Assembly (NCBI GenBank): GCA_020630065.1
Contig: JAHDCC010000025.1
Coordinates: 9,000 to 46,007 of the forward strand
Source of the DNA: Acidimicrobiales bacterium
Lineage (GTDB): Bacteria; Actinomycetota; Acidimicrobiia; Acidimicrobiales; SZUA-35
Length of the DNA: 37,008 nt
Direction: 5' to 3'
Position numbers and translations under genes: made by a program. Within the stretch, counting starts at the first letter, position 1. Each line of letters begins with the position of its first letter. Positions 30,384-37,008 of this stretch are shown here, piece by piece. Below the pieces are notes generated by a model. It made no database searches. It had not been told where the DNA came from and worked only from the letters and a program-made list of their open reading frames with translations.

Positions 30384-32573
30384 CTACACAGCTTCAACGG
30401 AGACAACCACGCCTTTAAAGGCTGGGGTCCGGCTTTGTTTGTCGACCGAGCGGGGAACCAAAACGTTGGCTTCTGGGTAGTACATGAGCGAATTCCCGGG
30501 TCGGATCTTGTCGTAGCTTCGGGCAAAGACCTCAATGGTGCCGGTCTGGTTATGAACGGTCACCCGCTGATCGTGTCGGAGCCCTAGTTGGCTGAGATCG
30601 TCTGGGTGGATAAGGATTATGTCTCGACGTTGCTGGTTGCGGTAGAGGTCTTCCTCTTCGTACACGACGGTGTTGAATTGGCCTTCGCTACGGACCGTCA
30701 TGAGACGCAGTTCCGGTGCATTCCCGCCCAGTTCAGGCAGATCATGCACAAACAGTTGGGCTTTCCCGGTTTCGGTGGCGAACCGCGGCTCGTGGAACGT
30801 TCGGCCGTCGATCTGAAATTCTTCTTTGGTTTGATCGATATCGGCGAGTCTCTGGTATCCGGGCACGACCTTGGCGATCCAGTCGCGAATGGTTGAGGTT
30901 TCACCCATCGATGACCAGTCGATTGCTGAGTCTTCGACATCGAACAGTCGACGACCAAGTTCAGCGATGACGTCGATTTCGCTACGAGGCCCGGGGAAAC
31001 GACGCGGCCCCCCGTCGCTCAGCCGAACATAGTTAAACATAGATTCTTGAGTGGTTGGTTGCGGTTCTTCGTCCCGAGCCAACACGGGCAGAATAATGGA
31101 TTGGTCCGCTAGTCCGTTGACGTGTCCGGTGTTTAACGTCGTACTCAAATAGACGTTCATGTCGAGATTCGCTAAAGCCTGCTCAGCAAAGTTGGAATCC
31201 GGATTGGAACCGAACAAGTTACCTCCGAGGTTAAACCCGAATTTGACTGTTCCGTTATCGGCTGCTTCCATGCACGCCATCGTGTCCATACCAGCCGATT
31301 GAGGCAGTGAGAGACCGTAGGAGCTTTGAAGGTTATCGAAGATCTGTTTCTTCAACGTTGGGGTGACTCCGACCGATCCGATACCTTGCACATTGCTGTG
31401 GCCACGTATCGGCATCAGACCAGACCCAGGTCGACCAACCATGCCACGTGACATCGCTAACGCGGTAATCGCCTGAACATTGTCGACTCCGTGGAGGTGA
31501 TGGGTGATTCCCATCGTCCAGGAGAAAACGGTTTTCTCGGCGTTTGCGTACACCGAAGCGATCTCTTTGATCTGGGTTGTAGAGACCCCCGACTTTGCTT
31601 CGATTTCTTCCCAGCTGAGCGTTTCGACGGCGGCTAACCAATCTTCGGTTCCTTCGCAGAACGAATCTATAAACGGTTGATCTAGGGAGCCGTTTTCCAC
31701 TACCGCTTTGGCCAGCCCCCATAACAAGGCAAGGTCTCCGCCGATGTGGGGTTGAATGTAGTGGGTGGCCACGCTCGTCGCTACCGCTAACGAGGAGGGG
31801 CTGCTCGGCACTCTGAACTTCTTCATCCCGGTTTCGATCACCGGGTTGATGACAATGACATTCCCACCGTTGCGACGAACCTTCATGAGGCTTGTCATCA
31901 AACGGGGATGGTTACTGGCCGGGTTTCCGCCTATCACAAATACGGTGTCGGCTTTTTCGAGGTCTTCTAACACGATGGTGGCGGTGCCTGAACCTACCGT
32001 TGATGACAGTCCGACACCGCTGGCCTGGTGGCAGTAGTAGCTGCAGTTGTTGACGTTGTTCGTTCCGTACTGGCGGGCTAACAGTTGAAGCAGAAATCCG
32101 GCTTCGTTGCTGCTTCGTCCACTGAAATACCAGAAACTCTCGTCGGGTTTGATCTCGGCTAGTTTTGAGCTGATCGTTTCTAACGCTTCGTCCCACGAAA
32201 CCGGTTCGTAGCGGTCGGAGCCTTTGCGGTAACGTACCGGTTCGGCAAGCCGCCCGACGTGTTCAAGTTCTCGCGGTGTCAGTTTCTGAAGTTCACCAAT
32301 GGTGTTTGTGTGCCAAAATTTGGTGGGAATAGCTGGCTGCATATCGGCCACCATGGCCTGAAGGCTTTTCTTACACACCTCGGGAAACGATCCGGCCTCG
32401 TTAACCATGCCACCGTGTTGGCCACCCATGCCGAGGGCACACGTTTTGCACGCATTTTTGGTTCGTAGTGCACGGTAGAGACGCAGCGGACCACGTAGAG
32501 GACCGCCAACTTCTCGACCTTTCTGGTACGTGTACCAGATGGCTCGAAATCCTCCACCAGAGTCGACGTTCAT
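30384..32573 (-). CDS. FdhF/YdeP-like molybdopterin oxidoreductase
   Basis: The 729-residue protein has the DMSO-reductase-family layout. An N-terminal segment with two cysteines (C42 and C45 in ACKTCALGMGG, too few for a normal 4Fe-4S site) is followed by the molybdopterin domains (SGRSSNEAGFLLQLLARQYGTNN, VIGGNPASNHPRLM, FSWTMGITHHLHGVDNV, GRPGSGLMPIRGHSNVQG). A C-terminal Mo-cofactor lid follows (RDIILIHPDDLSQLGLRHDQRVTV). C181 in YYCHQAS is the likely molybdenum ligand. YdeP in E. coli is tied to acid resistance with unknown substrate. No small subunit or FdhD-like gene is adjacent. It is probably cytoplasmic, as no Tat signal is present. Confidence 0.88.
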   Translation of the reverse strand: MNVDSGGGFRAIWYTYQKGREVGGPLRGPLRLYRALRTKNACKTCALGMGGQHGGMVNEAGSFPEVCKKSLQAMVADMQPAIPTKFWHTNTIGELQKLTPRELEHVGRLAEPVRYRKGSDRYEPVSWDEALETISSKLAEIKPDESFWYFSGRSSNEAGFLLQLLARQYGTNNVNNCSYYCHQASGVGLSSTVGSGTATIVLEDLEKADTVFVIGGNPASNHPRLMTSLMKVRRNGGNVIVINPVIETGMKKFRVPSSPSSLAVATSVATHYIQPHIGGDLALLWGLAKAVVENGSLDQPFIDSFCEGTEDWLAAVETLSWEEIEAKSGVSTTQIKEIASVYANAEKTVFSWTMGITHHLHGVDNVQAITALAMSRGMVGRPGSGLMPIRGHSNVQGIGSVGVTPTLKKQIFDNLQSSYGLSLPQSAGMDTMACMEAADNGTVKFGFNLGGNLFGSNPDSNFAEQALANLDMNVYLSTTLNTGHVNGLADQSIILPVLARDEEPQPTTQESMFNYVRLSDGGPRRFPGPRSEIDVIAELGRRLFDVEDSAIDWSSMGETSTIRDWIAKVVPGYQRLADIDQTKEEFQIDGRTFHEPRFATETGKAQLFVHDLPELGGNAPELRLMTVRSEGQFNTVVYEEEDLYRNQQRRDIILIHPDDLSQLGLRHDQRVTVHNQTGTIEVFARSYDKIRPGNSLMYYPEANVLVPRSVDKQSRTPAFKGVVVSVEAV

Positions 32574-32862
32574 CTCTTCAAGATAGTCGATTCAGCTCCG
32601 AACTGCGGTATAAGAATCATCTTGACGGTGAAGGTGTCGATCGGATTATTAGGACGTAAGCCTAAATACTTCGTCTAGCCCTAGCGGCCAGACCCTCGTT
32701 GAGGGTCTCGGGTTGATAGCTAAATGGCATGGTTTGGAGCGGGCCTTTTCGACGGCAGTCTATTCAACCGGACCAGGGTCAGGTTACTTGAAGCTCTTTT
32801 TGCCGGAGAGAGGCTGCTTGTGTTAGATTTCCGGGTATCGTCGTAGTCTTCTTACGTAGGCG
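32574..32862. other. Divergent intergenic region with a short hairpin
   Basis: No gene is seen in these 289 bp between the divergent oxidoreductase and the 32863 operon. AGACCCTC (32690-32697) and GAGGGTCT (32701-32708) form an 8-bp hairpin with a 3-nt loop. TAGTCT (32844-32849) could be a -10 box for the plus-strand operon. Confidence 0.4.
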
Positions 32863-33153
32863 ATGGTGGTTATGGTTAAAGTATCGTATGATACGGTGTC
32901 GGGGGAAGCCAGTATCGAATCTGTGGAATCGGTGTGTTCCGACTTCAGTTCCAAAGCTCGTCCGGTTAAGTCGGTCTACTTTTCTGGGACGGCGGCGCAA
33001 GACGAGGTACAAGAAAAATATTCATCGTTTGCCAACCGAGTCAACCTTCAGTTCGACGAAGATCAGACCCTAGCTGATGTTTTGGTGGTGATGATGCGTG
33101 CACTGGGTAGCCGCATCCTTCAAACCGACTCGGGACACGATGTCGGTGAATGA
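32863..33153 (+). CDS. Small protein preceding the 924-residue protein
   Basis: The 96-residue protein begins VVMVKVSYDTVSGEASIESVESVCSDFSS and ends SRILQTDSGHDVGE. It is mixed alpha/beta in appearance with no membrane helix and no WxG motif. Its size and its position directly before a large helical protein recall WXG100-type partner genes of type VII secretion, but the sequence itself gives no support for that family. A second ATG at 32872 (MVKVSYD) is an alternative start. The next gene begins 14 nt before its stop, indicating translational coupling. Confidence 0.55.
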   Translation: MVVMVKVSYDTVSGEASIESVESVCSDFSSKARPVKSVYFSGTAAQDEVQEKYSSFANRVNLQFDEDQTLADVLVVMMRALGSRILQTDSGHDVGE

Positions 33154-35914
33154 GCTTGACCTTCCAGCGGGTGCCGCTCTGCTAAGTAATCCGATGCAAT
33201 TTCATCGGTTAGCCGACGATTTCGAAGCCAGGTGGGAAACCGGCCGTAATTTGGTTGAGAGCCTACGGGAGCACGGTACCGGCTACAGCAGCCATGAAGG
33301 CCCCGACATTGATGTCGTCGTCTCCGGCATAGATGCGGTCGCTGACGGGTTTATTTCTCGGATTGTCGGATACAGCGAACTATCTCGTTCGTTCCGGTCC
33401 GCATACAATCGGTTGGTTTCGTTAGAGGAACGTTCCGACACGTTAGGTTACCAACTTTCGAGGTTGCGTGAACAGTCGCCCGATGACTCGAACGCTGCTG
33501 TTCAGGCCGAAACTGCCCGGACAGAGTTCGACGCAATCCGAAGCGAAGAACGACTGATATTACAATCGTTAGCCACAGATATCGAAACGACTCAGTCCGG
33601 TGAGGATATTGCGGTCGACCATGCCGCATGGCAGAACGTGATTACCCGGATTGTCGACCGGGGTGTCAACCCAGAGATGAAAGTGGATCTTCAGGTCGGT
33701 TGGGTTGTGTTGGCTGACCACGCCGACGGTGCCGACGTTAAAGGTTCGCAGCATATCGAGATGTTGTTGACCGAACGCGAGTTGACGATGGACCAGGCAG
33801 CAAAGGTCGTCAACGGCGACCTGTCAAAACCGGTCGAGCAAGGTGTGCTAGATGGTTCGTTAGCGTTTCCCAGCCCGGAAATTTCCAACAAGGTTGCCAC
33901 CGCCCGAATAACCGAACAAACATCGGACGAAGCCAACATAGATGCCCGATACTTTCCGCCCGGATACGACGACGATATTGAAGAGCTACGTGAAATAGAA
34001 TCACAAGGCTGGTTCGGGATCGGCGCCGCTGACAACGATGAACAAAAACGGGCGACCGAGATCCGGGGGCGTTTAGGTATCGACGGTTCCGACGACGACG
34101 TACAGCGAATAACTATTGTTTCTGACGTCGCCGACGATCACGCTGCTGACGAGTGGAAAGGCCGAGCGTTATCGAACGAATACGAACGCGACTACCAACC
34201 CCCTGGCGACCCCGGAAATCTGCCTGGCCGCAGTGGAACCGATACACTGCCCAAATCTCACCTATCCGAAGAAGCACTGCTTTTGTTGACCCAAGAAATC
34301 GGCGAATCGTCTGACACTGCCGTTAGCTTCTACAACGGGATAGGGGTCGAAAAAACGGCTCATATCCCAATGTTTCTGTCGGAGCAACCCAAGGCGCTTG
34401 AAGGGTTCGGGACTGCACTAGCCCTCGCTAGCAATGAAAAAGACGCTGCCGGTAAACCTGCCCTTTCGTTCGGGGGCGACGATGTCATAAACGTTGACGA
34501 CCCGCAAGATATAAGCCATTTCGTGTACCCGCCTCCCGATTCGCTGTTTTTGCACGGCGACTACGACGAAGGGTTCATTGTCGACGCGACCGAAGCGTCG
34601 ATCATCCATCCAAGGCGACGGTGGCTAGAGTCACGGTTTGACGCCGACGGGGTAGACCCGACTAACATTTTGCTAGAACAGTCGACGAAATATCCGGGGG
34701 TACCTGAACTGGTCGTTGCCCGGTTGGACGAATCGGACCAGCTTGATATGTTACTAAACCCCGAGTTCGGTTTTATACCAGAGTCCAATGTCGGCAACCC
34801 GTATGAAGCGTCCTATCCAGTGGCGGACTTTATAGCGGCAGCTGGCGACGACAAACAAACAGCCGGAACGTTGTTTGTAGCAGCAGCGAACGAACCCGGG
34901 TTTTCCGACCCAGGTGTTGCATCCGGGTTCGACCAAGTATTGGGGAACCACGCCACGGTCGGCTACGAAGAGAAATATATTGAAGGTCACGGCATTGACG
35001 TGTCGAATCGTTTGACCCGCCAAGACTGGCTTGAGTTGGGGTTAGGGCAAACCGAATGGGAGCAATTCCAGATCAACGTGTTGGAATACGGCCAAGGTGG
35101 CGGCTTTGTGACCGGTAATGGTCTACTTATTCAGGAAGCTATCGCTAACGACTTGGAAGACGACGGTGTTCTAGACGGAGACTATTCCAAGTTTGGGGTC
35201 ACCACAGGGGTCGCTGAACGTAACTATGTTGAAGCGTCGCTCAAGGTTCAAGCTCAGCTTGACGCGGACGCCGAATATGAAAACAAATGGGCGGCCGCTA
35301 CCGGCAGCACGGTGTTGGCGTTTTCCGGCATGATGCCTGGAGTTGGCCTTGTTGGAGCAACCGGTCTTTCAGCGTTGGACGTTGCGTTAGGATGGACCGG
35401 GTGGGCAGCACCAGACGAAACCGGCAATGAAGAGCGTAAACTCAACGAACTGTTAAAGCGGTACTTGTCAGCTCCGGCTGGGCAACGGTGGGCCGAGATG
35501 GCAGCAGTTGAAGGGATGAAAGCAGCCCAACAGCGAGGCGAAACTGTTTATGACACTTACGGTAACGAGATCCGAATCACCAACCCTCCAGCGGACAGCA
35601 ACAAAACCTACCAACTTCAGATCTTAGAAGATGGCAAGTGGGTGGCTGTCGATATTAGCGACGTGAAGTTCGATTCCAATGACCATCTCGATGAAGGTTC
35701 GGGCGTTGGGCAGGCCAGATCAACCGCTCAAACCGAACTCGACGACTACCACACACAGGGCGTAAATGCAGCAGATCCGGGTAATAACAAAGCTTCCGAG
35801 AGGGATGCGGAAGAAATAAACGAGAGCGCACTATGGGTTCCGCTACCAACAGGTGGTCAGCTGGAAGCAGAACAACCAGGTCCCGAGTTCGGCGCCCCAA
35901 CCGAAGGTGATTAA
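33140..35914 (+). CDS. Large protein of unknown function, helical N-terminus
   Basis: ATG 33140 overlaps the previous gene by 14 nt; an upstream ATG at 33098 lies deep inside it and is less likely. The 924-residue product has an N-terminal helical part of about 150 residues (FEARWETGRNLVESLREHG, LVSLEERSDTLGYQLSRLRE), reminiscent of WXG/LXG-like proteins. An acidic middle follows (HLSEEALLLLTQEIGESSDTAVSFYNGIGVEKTAHIPMFL), which I find similar in style to DUF6571-type actinobacterial proteins. It has one hydrophobic stretch at about 724-757 (VLAFSGMMPGVGLVGATGLS) and a polar Asn/Asp/Glu-rich end. There is no signal peptide. Possibilities are a secreted effector exported without a classical signal, or a cell-surface protein. 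Confidence 0.7.
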   Translation: MSVNELDLPAGAALLSNPMQFHRLADDFEARWETGRNLVESLREHGTGYSSHEGPDIDVVVSGIDAVADGFISRIVGYSELSRSFRSAYNRLVSLEERSDTLGYQLSRLREQSPDDSNAAVQAETARTEFDAIRSEERLILQSLATDIETTQSGEDIAVDHAAWQNVITRIVDRGVNPEMKVDLQVGWVVLADHADGADVKGSQHIEMLLTERELTMDQAAKVVNGDLSKPVEQGVLDGSLAFPSPEISNKVATARITEQTSDEANIDARYFPPGYDDDIEELREIESQGWFGIGAADNDEQKRATEIRGRLGIDGSDDDVQRITIVSDVADDHAADEWKGRALSNEYERDYQPPGDPGNLPGRSGTDTLPKSHLSEEALLLLTQEIGESSDTAVSFYNGIGVEKTAHIPMFLSEQPKALEGFGTALALASNEKDAAGKPALSFGGDDVINVDDPQDISHFVYPPPDSLFLHGDYDEGFIVDATEASIIHPRRRWLESRFDADGVDPTNILLEQSTKYPGVPELVVARLDESDQLDMLLNPEFGFIPESNVGNPYEASYPVADFIAAAGDDKQTAGTLFVAAANEPGFSDPGVASGFDQVLGNHATVGYEEKYIEGHGIDVSNRLTRQDWLELGLGQTEWEQFQINVLEYGQGGGFVTGNGLLIQEAIANDLEDDGVLDGDYSKFGVTTGVAERNYVEASLKVQAQLDADAEYENKWAAATGSTVLAFSGMMPGVGLVGATGLSALDVALGWTGWAAPDETGNEERKLNELLKRYLSAPAGQRWAEMAAVEGMKAAQQRGETVYDTYGNEIRITNPPADSNKTYQLQILEDGKWVAVDISDVKFDSNDHLDEGSGVGQARSTAQTELDDYHTQGVNAADPGNNKASERDAEEINESALWVPLPTGGQLEAEQPGPEFGAPTEGD

Positions 35915-35915
35915 G

Positions 35916-36926
35916 ATGAAACAAGCATGTGCGCTACTTGTGGCCTGCCTCATAATTGGTGCTAGCTGCTCAAATAGCCGGTCGCACGATGTTGTTAAAG
36001 AGATTGCTATCGAACATTCAATTGATAGCGGTAATTTTGTTTCCGACGACGAATCAGTCTGGTACGTGGAAGAAGCTGGCAAGTCAAGTCGTAACCACAA
36101 CGCCCCTGTCTTCTTAAATAGGGTCGATGCTTCTTCTGGAGAAGAGATCTGGTCCGAACAAATTGGTTTCTTTAGCCTGGGAGGTCTGGTCCTACATGAA
36201 GGTTTTTTGTGGTTCCAAGTTGCTTCGTTAGAACCACAAAATGTCCCAGGAAAGAGCTTCTGGCTTCAGGTTGATGCCGAGTCAGGTGAGTTACTAACTC
36301 AGCTTGAAATCGAAGGCGGTCTTACAAGCAGCACGATAGCTGGTACCACATTGTGGTCGTCCGACCTAAATGGGTTGTCGATTTCTGTCATTGACACTGA
36401 ATCAGCAGACGTCGTAGAAACCCTAGATTTCCTACCCTTCGATTTCAGTACGGAACGACCCAAAGACTCTGTTGTGGTAGATGACGTTGTTTGGGTTCTC
36501 GGTGGATCGTTCATAAACGGCTACAATGCCGAAACACGCGAATTCGTGAAACAACTCGAAACTACTGGTTTAGCGTTAATACATCTCGACACCTGGGACG
36601 GTTTTCTATGGGCTGGAAATTGGACGCCAAATCCCAGGTTTGGCGAACCAGAAGACGACGGTAGAGCCTACAGAATAGACACAGAAACAGGTGAAGTGGC
36701 CGAGTTTGGGTTCTTCGAATCACCCATAGGGTCCATCGAGTTCGACGGATACGAGTTCGACCTCGTCGGGGCTGACAAGATCGAACAAATCGACATAGAA
36801 ACCGGCGACAAAGTAGCCAGCTACGAAGGCATCAACCCGTTAACGATGGTGATAACCGACGGCTACCTATGGGGCCACAACGAAAAAGAAATCCGCCGAT
36901 ACAAAACCATCACCCGAACAGATTAA
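35916..36926 (+). CDS. Probable lipoprotein with beta-propeller-like repeats
   Basis: ATG 35916 begins 1 nt after the previous stop, with GAAGGTGA at a proper distance. It yields a product of 336 residues starting with a lipoprotein-like signal (MKQACALLVACLIIGASC, cysteine at 18). The rest shows repeated units with a Trp and Asp-x-Glu-(S/T)-G-E pattern (VDASSGEEIW, VDAESGELLT, IDTESADVVETL, IDTETGEVAEFG, IDIETGDKVASY), as in PQQ/YVTN-type beta-propellers. Such domains usually bind partners or act as scaffolds. It is probably co-transcribed with the two upstream genes and would sit on the outer membrane face. No exact family recognised. Confidence 0.75.
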   Translation: MKQACALLVACLIIGASCSNSRSHDVVKEIAIEHSIDSGNFVSDDESVWYVEEAGKSSRNHNAPVFLNRVDASSGEEIWSEQIGFFSLGGLVLHEGFLWFQVASLEPQNVPGKSFWLQVDAESGELLTQLEIEGGLTSSTIAGTTLWSSDLNGLSISVIDTESADVVETLDFLPFDFSTERPKDSVVVDDVVWVLGGSFINGYNAETREFVKQLETTGLALIHLDTWDGFLWAGNWTPNPRFGEPEDDGRAYRIDTETGEVAEFGFFESPIGSIEFDGYEFDLVGADKIEQIDIETGDKVASYEGINPLTMVITDGYLWGHNEKEIRRYKTITRTD

Positions 36927-37008
36927 CTTTCTCCCCACAGACGCCCTTCAACGTCACGGCAATCAAGCGGAGAATCGGATGCTCCCGACGTCTCTCTACG
37001 CTTTTTTC

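Overview
The window reads as a chromosomal segment from an actinobacterium of moderate GC content. This placement is an inference. It rests on the GT5/GlgC glycogen pathway, a DUF2510-PrsW protein, frequent GTG/TTG starts, several starts that look leaderless with TAnnnT hexamers just upstream, and Acidimicrobiia-like protein sequences. No rRNA or tRNA gene and no CRISPR array was seen.

Region by region. 1-3200: the end of an unknown acidic protein, then minus-strand genes for a metzincin lipoprotein, a small acidic protein and a membrane-anchored HExxH protease. 3275-12410: a thioredoxin followed by an almost complete glycogen locus. It holds glgX and glgA (plus strand), glgC (minus), glgB (plus, divergent from glgC) and a GH13 alpha-glucosidase. 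Together these activate glucose-1-phosphate, build and branch glycogen, debranch it and trim oligosaccharides. 12407-15222: a degraded mobile region. A ytoQ-like gene is cut in two by an IS3-family remnant. A Tyr-rich secreted protein of unknown family follows, with an inverted repeat, a tandem repeat and a long hairpin around it. Then comes a second IS3-family element, internally deleted but with both terminal repeats and a 3-bp target duplication. 15564-18564: a three-gene cassette (coiled-coil protein, tail-anchored roadblock-like membrane protein, Rab-like small GTPase) convergent with a soluble histidine kinase. 18664-20513: a good promoter, a roughly 197-nt leader with strong RNA stems, then three small membrane-protein genes.

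20516-25960: DUF503, PrsW-type protease, DUF1353-membrane fusion, fructosamine kinase, RlmG-like rRNA methyltransferase and a FetB-like permease. 26090-29103: an unknown protein and an ABC exporter ATPase/permease pair. 29083-30268: a secreted fibronectin-III/metallophosphatase gene broken by a one-base frameshift. 30384-32573: a YdeP-like molybdopterin oxidoreductase. 32863-36926: a 96-residue protein, a 924-residue helical protein of unknown function and a lipoprotein, probably one operon.

The best candidates for under-described biology are the GTPase cassette (15564-17318), the structured leader (18699-18895) and the operon at 32863-36926. All functional statements come from reading motifs by eye; no database search or folding calculation was run.
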